From contig NZ_MUZA01000025.1 in assembly GCF_021442385.1 (NCBI RefSeq), positions 1 to 64,000 of the forward strand: DNA of 64,000 nucleotides, read 5' to 3'. Shown one piece after another: positions 52,190 through 64,000 of the stretch. Source of the stretch: Micromonospora sp. MH99 (lineage in GTDB: Bacteria; Actinomycetota; Actinomycetes; Mycobacteriales; Micromonosporaceae). Made by a program: the position numbers and the translations under genes. How positions within the stretch are numbered: position 1 is the first letter of the stretch; every line of letters starts with the position of its first letter. The notes under the pieces were generated by a model, which was not told where the DNA came from, made no database searches, and worked only from the letters and a program-made list of their open reading frames with translations.

Positions 52190-55100
52190 ATGCGCCTGCT
52201 CCGTGATCTGTGGGGCACCTCGCCGCGCCGTCTGACGCTCGTCGCCGTCCTGATCGTGCTCGGCGCGGCCGGTCAGGCGGGCGCGTCGGCGCTCGCCGGC
52301 GCGGTGCTCGTACACCGGTCGACGAGTTCCTTCGCGGTCCTGGCCGCGGCGCTGGCCGCCGTGGTCCTCAGCGATCTCGTGGTGAGCCTGTTGATGGCCG
52401 GGCTCACCGCCGACTGGTCCGCGGACGTCCGTCGGCGGCTCTGCCGGGTCGCGTTCGGGCAGGACCTGCCGAGCCTCGAGACCACGCCGGTGGGGGAGCT
52501 GCTCGACCGCATCGACGGGGACGTGTACCAGGTGGCGTCGGCGGTGCGTAACCAGGGCTCGCGCCTCGCCCAGGGGCTCTGCGTCGGCCTGCTGTCGATG
52601 GTGGTGGCGCTGGCCGTGTGGTGGCCGGCCGGGGTAGCGATGCTGCTGCTCACGGTGCTGCTGGGGGTGGGGCTGCGCCGGCCCACGGCGCGGATCGGCC
52701 CCGCCCGGATGGTCGAGGAGGAGGCCTGGTCGGACCTGGCCGCCGTGATGGAGGAGGCGGTGCACGGTCAGGACGACGTGCGGACCAGCCTGGCCCAGCC
52801 GTACGTGCTGCGGCTGTACGCCCGGCGGGCCGCCACCGTGCTGTCCCGCGGCAACCGGGTCTGGACGCTGTCCGCCCGGGTGGCGACTGTCGCCACCGCG
52901 ACGATCCGGGTCGGCGTCGGCGGGGTGGTGCTCGGCGGGGCCTGGGCCCTGGCCACCGGCCGGGTCGACGCCGCCAGGCTCACCGCGATCTGGCTGCTCG
53001 CCCTGGCCTTCGGGGCCACCGCCGAACACGTCAGCCGGATGGTGCCCGAACTCCAGGAGGCCCTCGGCGCGTGGGCCCGGGTGCAGCTGCTCCAGAAGGC
53101 CCGGCAGGAGCCGGTCGGCGGGGTCAGCCCGACCGAGGGTGACCTGCGCATCCGGGACCTGACGTTCGGCTACGAGGTGAGCGGCCCGGAGAGCGGGCGG
53201 GGTCCGGCCCTGCGCGGGCTCAGCCTGACCTTCGCGCGCGGCCGGTCGTACGCCCTGATCGGGCGGACCGGGTCGGGCAAGTCGACACTGGCGAAGGTGC
53301 TCACCCGGGCCGTGGACGTGCCGCCCGGCACCGTGTTCCTCGGCGACACCGACCTGTGCGACCTCGACGTCGAAGAGCTGCGCCGCTGGGTGGCGCTGGT
53401 GCCGCAGCGCACCGAGATCCTGGCCGGCACGCTCGCCGAGAACGTCGCGCTCTACGACCCGGAGCTGCTCGACGCCGCTGCCCGGGCGTTGGACGAGCTG
53501 GGCCTGGCCGGCTGGATCGCCGAGCTGCCCGACGGGCTGGCGACCCGGCTGGGGGAGGGCGGGCACGTGCTCTCCGCCGGCCAGGAGCAGTTGGTGGCGT
53601 TCGCCCGGATCCTGGTGCGCGATCCGCACGTGGTGATCCTCGACGAGGCCACCGCCCGGCTGGACCCGGTGACCGAGGCGCGGGTGCAGCGGGCCACCGA
53701 ACGGCTGCTGCGCGACCGGATCGGCATCGTCATCGCCCACCGGCTCTCCTCGGTGCGTCGCTGCGACGAGGTGGTGGTGCTGGCCGACGGCGCGGTGGTC
53801 GAGGCCGGCCCGCTGGAGACGTCGACGCGCTTCGCCGAGCTGCTGGCGACCAGCCACGCCGCCGTGTACGCCGGCGGGTCGTCGACGTTCCGGTCCGGCG
53901 GCGGCACCGACCTGTTGACCGGTCCGGACGCCGCCGGCACCGACCTGTTGACCGGTCCGGATGCCGCCGGCACCGACCTGTTGACCGGTCCGAATGCCGC
54001 CGGCACCGACCTGTTGAGCGGCTCCGGGACGCCCGGCACCCGCTCGGGCGCTGGTCCGGTCGACCCGGCGGTGACGGGTGAGCCGGGGCCGGCGGGGCGG
54101 GCCGAGCCGCCGCCGTTGCCACCGACCCCGCCCGCGCGCACCTTCCGGGAGATCATCCGGCTCTGCACCAACGACCCCCGGTACGGCGCGGCGGCGATCG
54201 TGCTGTTCCTCGGGCTCAGTCTGCTCGGCCTGGACGGCCCGCTGCTGCCGTGGCTCTGGGCCGACCTGGTCGACGGGACCGGCAGCCCGTACCTGCCGGC
54301 GCTGGGCATCGTGACCGGGCTGCTGATCACCCTGCCGCTGCCGTACTACACGCACGTCTGGTTCCCGCACTGGTGGGTGCGGCAGATGCTGCGGATCGGC
54401 CTGCGTCTGGTGCACGGCCAGACCGGCCCGCGCCGGGTCAGCTCGCACACCCCGGCCGAGGTCGTGGCGCAGGGCGGGGACACCGAGCGCGTGGTGCAAC
54501 TCGCCGACAACGTGCTCGACCAGGCGGTCGCGCTGGTCCTGGTGGTCGCCATGACCGCGGTCACCGGCAGCGTCGTACCGGGGCTGTTCTTCCTCGGCAC
54601 GATGGTCGTCTCCGGACTGGCCGCGACGTTGTTCGGCCCGAAGCTGGAGCGGGCGGCCCGGGCGACGGTGACGGCGCGGGCGGCGTTCGCCACCGCCCTG
54701 GTCTCCGCGCTCTCCGCGGCGCGGACGGTGAAGCTCGCCGGTGCCACGGCGGCGGTGCTGCGTCACCTCGCGGTCCTGGACGCGCTGCGCAGTGACCGGC
54801 AGCGACGGGAGATCTCGGTCCAGGTGTGGTCGCGGTCGACGCCGTCGGTGGCCAGTGGCCTGCTGCCGATCGGCGCGTGGGCCCTCTACCTGGGCGGCGA
54901 GCTGTCGGCCGGCGCGGTGCTGGTGGCCGTGTCCACGCTTGGCGCGGCCCGCTGGTTCGCCTGGACCACCGCGTCGTTGATCTCCCAGCTGCCGTCGGCA
55001 CGGGTGTGGACGCGCCGGACGGTGGCGATGACGGGCGTGGGCGCGTACACGGCGGCGGTGCCGGCGGTCGACCTGGCCGCCGGGACCGCGCCCGCGCCGA

Positions 55101-55804
55101 CGTCGCCGCCCCGCAACCCGCTGCGCCGGTTGGAGCTGCGCCGCTTCTCGGTGGTGCACTCCGACGGCACGGTCGCCGTCCGGGACGTGGACCTGACGGT
55201 GCAGCGCGGGCAGTTGGTGCTGGTCGTGGGGCCGGTCGGGTCGGGCAAGTCCTCGCTGCTGCGGGCGCTGGCCGGCATCGTGCACCACACCGGCGAGCTG
55301 TCGTGGAACGGCGACCCGGTCACCGAGCCCGAGCTGTTCCTGCGTCCCAACCAGGTCGGCTACGTCGGCCAGTTGCCCCGGGTGCTCTCCGGCACGGTGG
55401 CCGACAACATCGCGCTCGGCCACCAGGTGGACGCGGCCGGCGCGGTCAGCACCGCCCAGCTCGACCACGACCTGGCCGCCGCCGGCGGTGGGCTGGGTCT
55501 GCTGATCGGGCACAAGGGCACCCGGCTCTCCGGCGGCCAGCTTCAGCGGCTGGCGCTGGCCCGGGCGCTCGCACCGCGTACCGAACTGCTGGTCGCCGAC
55601 GACGTGTCGTCGGCGCTGGACGTCACCACCGAGCTGGCGCTGTGGCGGGCGCTGCGGGCGCACGGGGTGACAGTTGTCGGGTCGACCGCGAAGCGTGCCG
55701 CGCTGGTCCGCGCCGACCACGTGGTGGTGCTGCACGCCGGGGCGGTGGCGGCGCAGGGCACCTGGCAGGAGCTGGAGGGCGACTGGTCGCACCTGGCCGG
55801 CTGA
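52190..55804 (+). CDS. Fused double ABC exporter (TMD-NBD-TMD-NBD)
   Basis: 1204 residues, both half-transporters in one chain. First TMD ~1-290; NBD1 with Walker A LIGRTGSGKSTLAKVL, signature LSAGQEQLVAFARIL, Walker B HVVILDEATARLD. A ~75-residue linker at ~565-640 holds four 11-residue repeats of TDLLTGPDAAG. Second TMD ~650-960; NBD2 with Walker A VVGPVGSGKSSLLRAL, signature RLSGGQLQRLALARAL and Walker B TELLVADDVSSALD, in which Asp replaces the catalytic Glu. So NBD2 is a degenerate site, as in heterodimeric exporters. GGAGG lies 7 nt before the ATG. 95 nt after tetR; may belong to the same regulon. Substrate unknown. Confidence 0.88.
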   Translation: MRLLRDLWGTSPRRLTLVAVLIVLGAAGQAGASALAGAVLVHRSTSSFAVLAAALAAVVLSDLVVSLLMAGLTADWSADVRRRLCRVAFGQDLPSLETTPVGELLDRIDGDVYQVASAVRNQGSRLAQGLCVGLLSMVVALAVWWPAGVAMLLLTVLLGVGLRRPTARIGPARMVEEEAWSDLAAVMEEAVHGQDDVRTSLAQPYVLRLYARRAATVLSRGNRVWTLSARVATVATATIRVGVGGVVLGGAWALATGRVDAARLTAIWLLALAFGATAEHVSRMVPELQEALGAWARVQLLQKARQEPVGGVSPTEGDLRIRDLTFGYEVSGPESGRGPALRGLSLTFARGRSYALIGRTGSGKSTLAKVLTRAVDVPPGTVFLGDTDLCDLDVEELRRWVALVPQRTEILAGTLAENVALYDPELLDAAARALDELGLAGWIAELPDGLATRLGEGGHVLSAGQEQLVAFARILVRDPHVVILDEATARLDPVTEARVQRATERLLRDRIGIVIAHRLSSVRRCDEVVVLADGAVVEAGPLETSTRFAELLATSHAAVYAGGSSTFRSGGGTDLLTGPDAAGTDLLTGPDAAGTDLLTGPNAAGTDLLSGSGTPGTRSGAGPVDPAVTGEPGPAGRAEPPPLPPTPPARTFREIIRLCTNDPRYGAAAIVLFLGLSLLGLDGPLLPWLWADLVDGTGSPYLPALGIVTGLLITLPLPYYTHVWFPHWWVRQMLRIGLRLVHGQTGPRRVSSHTPAEVVAQGGDTERVVQLADNVLDQAVALVLVVAMTAVTGSVVPGLFFLGTMVVSGLAATLFGPKLERAARATVTARAAFATALVSALSAARTVKLAGATAAVLRHLAVLDALRSDRQRREISVQVWSRSTPSVASGLLPIGAWALYLGGELSAGAVLVAVSTLGAARWFAWTTASLISQLPSARVWTRRTVAMTGVGAYTAAVPAVDLAAGTAPAPTSPPRNPLRRLELRRFSVVHSDGTVAVRDVDLTVQRGQLVLVVGPVGSGKSSLLRALAGIVHHTGELSWNGDPVTEPELFLRPNQVGYVGQLPRVLSGTVADNIALGHQVDAAGAVSTAQLDHDLAAAGGGLGLLIGHKGTRLSGGQLQRLALARALAPRTELLVADDVSSALDVTTELALWRALRAHGVTVVGSTAKRAALVRADHVVVLHAGAVAAQGTWQELEGDWSHLAG
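53902..54033 (+). repeat. 33-bp tandem repeat in the exporter linker, four units
   Basis: Units start at 53902, 53935, 53968 and 54001, of form GGCACCGACCTGTTGACCGG followed by TCCGGACGCCGCC; the fourth diverges after GTTGAGCGG. Eleven codons each, so the frame is kept. Confidence 0.9.
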
Positions 55805-55842
55805 CGGTCGGGCGGCTGCCGGTGACGGCAGCCGCCCGACCG
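55805..55842. terminator. Bidirectional terminator between convergent genes
   Basis: Perfect 16-bp arms CGGTCGGGCGGCTGCC / GGCAGCCGCCCGACCG with a 6-nt GGTGAC loop. Confidence 0.85.
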
Positions 55843-55849
55843 GCGGGAA

Positions 55850-59136
<3,287 letters not shown>

Positions 59137-59144
<8 letters not shown>

Positions 59145-60102
59145 GCCCGTGCGGCGTCGTCCAACCGGACTCGTCGGGGCCCAGGGGCACGATGCCTGTC
59201 GGGTTGATCTCCCGATGGGTCCCGTAGTAGTGCCGCTTGATGTGGTCGAAGTCCACCGTCTCGCCGAAGCCCGGCGTCTGGAACAGGTCCCGGGCGTACG
59301 CCCAGAGCACCGGCATCTCGGTCAGCTTGCTGCGGTTGCACTTGAAGTGCCCGTGGTACGCGGCGTCGAAGCGCACCAGCGTGGTGAACATCCGCACGTC
59401 GGCCTCGGTGATCGTGTCGCCCATCAGGTAGCGCTGCCCGGCCAGGCGTTCGGACAGCGCGTCCAGCCGGGCGAAGAGCGCCCGGAACGCCTCGTCGTAC
59501 GCCTCCTGCGAGGTGGCGAACCCGCACCGGTAGACGCCGTTGTTGACGTCGTGGTGGATCTCGGCCATCAGCGCGTCCATCTCCGGGCGCAGCGCGACCG
59601 GGTACAGGTCGGGTGCGCCGGGCGCGTGCAGCGGCTGCCACTCGGTGGAGAAGTCGAGGGTGAGCTGCGGGTAGTCGTTGGTGACCACCCGGCCGGTAAG
59701 CGTGTCGACAAGCGCCGGCACGGTCACCCGGCCGTTGTAGTCCGCGTCGGTGGCCAGGTACGCCTCGGAGAGGAAGCTGACACCGAGGACGGGGTCGAAG
59801 CCGTCCGGGTCGAGGGCGAACGCCCAGCCGCGTTCGTCCCGGATCGGGTCGACGGTGCCCAGCGAGATCGCGTCGTCCAGCCCGAGCAGGCCGCGCACGA
59901 TCCTCGCCCGGTGCGCCCACGGGCAGGCGCGGCACCAGATCAGCCGGTACCGGCCGGCCTCCAGCGGCCAGCGGTCCTGCTCGTCCGGGCCGCCACCCGG
60001 CGGGGAGGTCGAGTCGGCGGTGACCCGACCGGTGAACCGGTTGGGCTGGCGGACGAATGCGCCACCACGGCTGGTCTCTGCGCTGAACTGGGCCCGGGCC
60101 AT
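59137..60102 (-). CDS. Glutathionyl/mycothiolyl-hydroquinone reductase-type (Xi-class GST)
   Basis: 321 residues. Thioredoxin-like N-domain with the active-site Cys in IWCRACPWAHRARIV (CPWA motif); C-terminal helical domain with VNNGVYRCGFATSQEAYDEAF, YLMGDTITEADVRMFTTLVRFD and HIKRHYYGTHREINPTGIVP. Xi-class enzymes remove thiols from thiol-hydroquinone adducts with glutathione; actinobacteria generally make mycothiol instead, so mycothiol is the likely partner. ATG 60102 lies 6 nt after a TAGGTT -10 box. In operon with the DUF998 gene. Confidence 0.9.
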
Positions 60103-60108
60103 GCCGCC

Positions 60109-60114
60109 AACCTA
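60109..60114 (-). promoter_or_regulatory. Predicted -10 box, leaderless (TAGGTT)
   Basis: TAGGTT on the minus strand, 6 nt before the ATG at 60102. A TATCCT box for the divergent thiolase lies at 60132-60137 on the plus strand. Confidence 0.5.
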
Positions 60115-60209
60115 TCCGCTGTGCGCGTGGATATCCTGGCGGCTGGGGAGTCCCCTGCGACCCGGTGGACGCCCGCACCCCCGCCCTTCCCACCCCCGAA
60201 GGACTCGCG

Positions 60210-61415
<1,206 letters not shown>

Positions 61416-61569
61416 GCGCGGAAAGTTACGTGAAGGGATCTCCCGTACGTGGGAGTCGGCGGCCTAGAGTGGTCCACACCACACGACCCGCGGGGTCGGC
61501 CGGCGGTCGCGCGCGCTCGTCGACGCCGGTGCCGCCTCGCGCCGCGGCGACGAACTGGGGAGCACACCG

Positions 61570-62382
61570 ATGCCGGACGCACTGCCGACCGAGATTGACC
61601 TGACCAGGCCGAGCGCGGCCCGGGTGTACGACTACTTCCTGGGCGGGGCGCACAACTTCGAGGTCGACCGGCAGCTGGCCGAGCAGATCGCCAGCATGAC
61701 CCCGAATCTCGCCGCCACCATGCGCTCCGGTCGGGAGTTCCTGCGCCGCGCCGTCCGGGTGCTGCTCGACGCCGGCATCGACCAGTTCCTCGACATCGGC
61801 TCCGGCATCCCGACCGTCGGCAACGTGCACGAGGTGGCCCAGGCGGCCAACCCGAAGGCCCGGGTGGTCTACGTCGACATCGACCCGGTGGCCGTCGCGC
61901 ACAGCCGTGAACTGCTCGCCGGCAACGACCTGACCGGGGTGATCCACGCCGACCTGCGCGAGCCGGAGCGGATCCTCGCCGAGACCCGGCGGCTCGGGCT
62001 GATCGACTTCAGTCGACCGATGGGCATCCTGCTGGCCGGGGTGGTGCACTTCATCCCGGACGCCGACGGTCCCGAGGAGATCCTGTCCACCCTGCGGGCC
62101 GCCGCCGCGCCCGGCAGCTTCCTGGTCATCTCGCACTCCACCTTCGAGGACCAGCCGCAGGAGATGCTGGACGCCCAGCGCCTCTCCGCCCGGACGGCAA
62201 CCGAGATCACCCTGCGCTCCCGCGCGCAGGTCACCGGCTTCTTCGGCGACTGGACGGTGCTCGAACCGGGCGTGGTGCACATGCCACTGTGGCGTCCCGA
62301 CTCGCCGGCCGACGTGGACGAGCACCCCGAGCGGTTCGGCGCCTTCGGGGGCGTGGCCCGGTACGACCAGCCCGCCGGCTGA
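61570..62382 (+). CDS. SAM-dependent methyltransferase, DUF574 type
   Basis: 270 residues. Family start EIDLTRPSAARVYDYFLGGAHNF is the hallmark of the large actinobacterial DUF574 group; SAM-site FLDIGSGIPTVGNVHEVAQ and VVYVDIDPVAVAHSRELL; VHFIPDADGPEEILSTLR. Substrate unknown. TAGAGT at 61465-61470 may be its -10. The next gene starts 5 nt after its stop, so they are probably co-transcribed. Confidence 0.9.
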   Translation: MPDALPTEIDLTRPSAARVYDYFLGGAHNFEVDRQLAEQIASMTPNLAATMRSGREFLRRAVRVLLDAGIDQFLDIGSGIPTVGNVHEVAQAANPKARVVYVDIDPVAVAHSRELLAGNDLTGVIHADLREPERILAETRRLGLIDFSRPMGILLAGVVHFIPDADGPEEILSTLRAAAAPGSFLVISHSTFEDQPQEMLDAQRLSARTATEITLRSRAQVTGFFGDWTVLEPGVVHMPLWRPDSPADVDEHPERFGAFGGVARYDQPAG

Positions 62383-62387
62383 TCGCA

Positions 62388-64000
62388 GTGGCCGCCGTCC
62401 CGGACCCCACCGGGGTCGACGTCGGCCGGGGCGGCGCCCAGGGCTTCGCCGCCGACTGGGCCCGCGCCGTACGCCGCATCGGTTTCGTGCCGCTCAGCGC
62501 GGCCGAGACCGAGCGGCTGTTGCTGCTGCACACCGTCCGGCTGGCCCAGGTGGTGCGGGCCGAGCCGTTCAGCGCGCGTCCCGCCGAGGAGGTCGGGCGG
62601 GCGCTGGTGGAGGCGCACCTGACCGAGCCCCGGGCGTTGGAGTGGTCGCTGCGCGCGCTCGGCGAGGCCTTCCCCGATCGGGTCCTGGCGACCGGCGACC
62701 GGCCGCCCGACCTGGGCGAGCGCATCGCCGCGGTGCAGGGCGGGTTGGCCGCCGGGTTCGCCCGCGCGCTGCGCGACCGGACCTTCACCCAGCAGGAGCG
62801 CATCGCCCGCTCGGCCTGGCAGGCCCGCGACGAGGTCGAGCAGGCGTTGCGCGACAGTGAGGCGCGGTTCCGGGCGGTCTTCACCGGCGCGGCGATCGGG
62901 ATCGGCATCGCCGGGGTGGACGGTCAGATCATCGACGTCAACACGGCGTTCGCCGACATGCTCGGCTACTCGATCGAAGAGCTGTGCGAGATGAACGTGG
63001 CGGAGCTGTTCCACGCCGACGACGCCGCCGGCATGTGGGAGCTGTACCAGGAGCTGATCGAGGGCAAGCAGGACTCGGTCCGGGTGGAGAAGCGCTACCA
63101 CCGCAAGGACGGCAGCATCGTCTGGACTGACCTGGCGGTGTCACTGATCCGGTACGACGACGGGCGACCCCGGTTCACCGTCGCCATGATCGAGGACATC
63201 ACCGAGCGGTACGAACTCCAGCAGCGGCTGCGTTTCCAGGCGCTGCACGACCCGTTGACCGGGCTGCCCAACCGGACCCTGTTCTTCGAGACGCTGGGCC
63301 GGGTCTTCGACACCGCCGGGCCCGCTCAACGGGTCGGGGTGTGTTTCCTCGACCTGGACGGCTTCAAGGCGATCAACGACAGCCTCGGCCACGACCTCGG
63401 CGACCGGCTGTTGGTGGCGATCGGCCGGCGGCTCGCCGAGTGCGTGGCGGACCACGGCCACCTGGTCGCCCGGATGGGCGGCGACGAGTTCGTCATCCTG
63501 GTCGACGGCGGCGACGACGTCGACGACGCGGTGGCCGTGGCGGAGGCCGCGCTGGCCGCCGTCGCCGCCCCGGTGCACCTCGGCGACCAGCAGTTGGCGG
63601 TCTCCGCCAGCGTGGGCATCGTGGACTGCCCGGCCGCGGAGACCACCGCCTCGGAGCTGATGAAGGCCGCCGACACGACGCTCTACTGGGCCAAGGCGGC
63701 CGGCCGCGGCCGGTGGGCGGTGTACGACCCGGAGCGCAGCGCCCGCGACCTCGCCCGGTCGGCGCTGGTCGCCGGGCTGCCGGCCGCGCTGGACCGGGGC
63801 GAGTTCGTGCTGCACTACCAGCCGATCGTGTCGCTGCTGGAGGGCACGATGCTCGCGGTGGAGGCGCTGGTCCGCTGGGAGCACCCGGAGCTGGGGCTGA
63901 TCGGCCCGGACCGCTTCATCGGCCTCGCCGAGGAGACCGGCCTGATCGTCCAGCTCGGCGAGTGGGTGCTGCGGCGGGCCTGCCACGACGCCGAACGCTG
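62388..64000 (+). CDS. PAS-GGDEF-EAL cyclic-di-GMP protein, cut by window edge
   Basis: At least 537 residues, no stop before the window ends. N-terminal ~160 residues helical; PAS domain ~165-285 (FRAVFTGAAIGIGIAGVDG, then VEKRYHRKDGSIVWTDLAVS, IEDITERYELQQRL); GGDEF domain ~290-455 with HDPLTGLPNRTLF, DLDGFKAINDSLGHDLGD and the intact signature as ARMGGDEFVIL; then the start of an EAL domain (LHYQPIVSLLEG, AVEALVRWEHPELGLIGPDRF). Could make and break c-di-GMP; the EAL catalytic residues mostly lie beyond the edge. GTG 62388 is the first suitable start, 5 nt after the methyltransferase stop. Confidence 0.9.
   Translation, partial: MAAVPDPTGVDVGRGGAQGFAADWARAVRRIGFVPLSAAETERLLLLHTVRLAQVVRAEPFSARPAEEVGRALVEAHLTEPRALEWSLRALGEAFPDRVLATGDRPPDLGERIAAVQGGLAAGFARALRDRTFTQQERIARSAWQARDEVEQALRDSEARFRAVFTGAAIGIGIAGVDGQIIDVNTAFADMLGYSIEELCEMNVAELFHADDAAGMWELYQELIEGKQDSVRVEKRYHRKDGSIVWTDLAVSLIRYDDGRPRFTVAMIEDITERYELQQRLRFQALHDPLTGLPNRTLFFETLGRVFDTAGPAQRVGVCFLDLDGFKAINDSLGHDLGDRLLVAIGRRLAECVADHGHLVARMGGDEFVILVDGGDDVDDAVAVAEAALAAVAAPVHLGDQQLAVSASVGIVDCPAAETTASELMKAADTTLYWAKAAGRGRWAVYDPERSARDLARSALVAGLPAALDRGEFVLHYQPIVSLLEGTMLAVEALVRWEHPELGLIGPDRFIGLAEETGLIVQLGEWVLRRACHDAER

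Overview
The window is a GC-rich (about 70% or more), densely coded stretch of chromosome that looks like an actinomycete of the family Micromonosporaceae, most likely Micromonospora or a close relative. The evidence is the gene order (rpsP-KH-rimM-trmD-rplS-lepB-rnhB-DUF2469, then yraN-comM-dprA-xerC, then rpsB-tsf-pyrH-frr-cdsA-rlmN), the archaeal-type proline-tRNA ligase, the many GTG starts, the leaderless -10 boxes of form TANNNT just ahead of start codons, and small intergenic palindromes. The genus is an inference from memory; the phylum is secure. I saw no tRNA, rRNA, CRISPR, insertion sequence or prophage.

Layout. 0.1-8.4 kb: translation and RNA-processing genes with two type I signal peptidases, a NUDIX hydrolase and RNase HII. 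8.4-17.5 kb: a molybdopterin oxidoreductase, an M23 peptidase whose frame lacks a stop before the convergent aminotransferase, then xerC, dprA, comM and yraN on the minus strand, and a repeat-rich membrane protein. 17.6-26.2 kb: the rpsB-tsf-pyrH-frr-cdsA-rlmN core and a protein with two DivIVA-type domains. 26.2-39.9 kb: accessory genes, namely an MBL-fold/Rieske fusion, a TMEM175-type channel, a PYROXD2-like flavoprotein, a YihY-type membrane protein, a 1320-residue secreted GH87 alpha-1,3-glucanase, a WD40-like protein and a PH-like protein. 39.9-43.5 kb: dxr-rseP-ispG (MEP isoprenoid pathway plus site-2 protease). 43.6-47.1 kb: PadR regulator, divergent MFS transporter, GNAT enzyme and a secreted lysozyme-like protein. 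47.1-48.2 kb: a gene-free kilobase of tandem and palindromic repeats. 48.2-55.8 kb: a TetR-type operator leading an ABC ATPase / YhgE-Pip membrane protein / TetR / double ABC exporter island. 55.8-64 kb: an old-yellow-enzyme reductase, a DAACS-family symporter behind a newly noticed 25-codon leader peptide, a hydroquinone-reductase-type thiol transferase with a DUF998 membrane protein, a thiolase, a DUF574-type methyltransferase, and the first 1.6 kb of a PAS-GGDEF-EAL protein cut by the window edge.

Most notable beyond the genes: (1) a cysteine-type leader peptide ahead of the symporter, which suggests cystine import under sulfur control; (2) a dispersed ~80-bp palindromic repeat family with four copies, and a second palindrome family with two copies, one a perfect 26-bp-arm palindrome; (3) an array of four ~67-bp tandem units carrying regularly spaced TGTGTAAC sites upstream of the lysozyme-like gene; (4) in-frame minisatellites inside otherwise conserved proteins (XerC, an ABC ATPase, an ABC exporter linker, the DivIVA-like protein).
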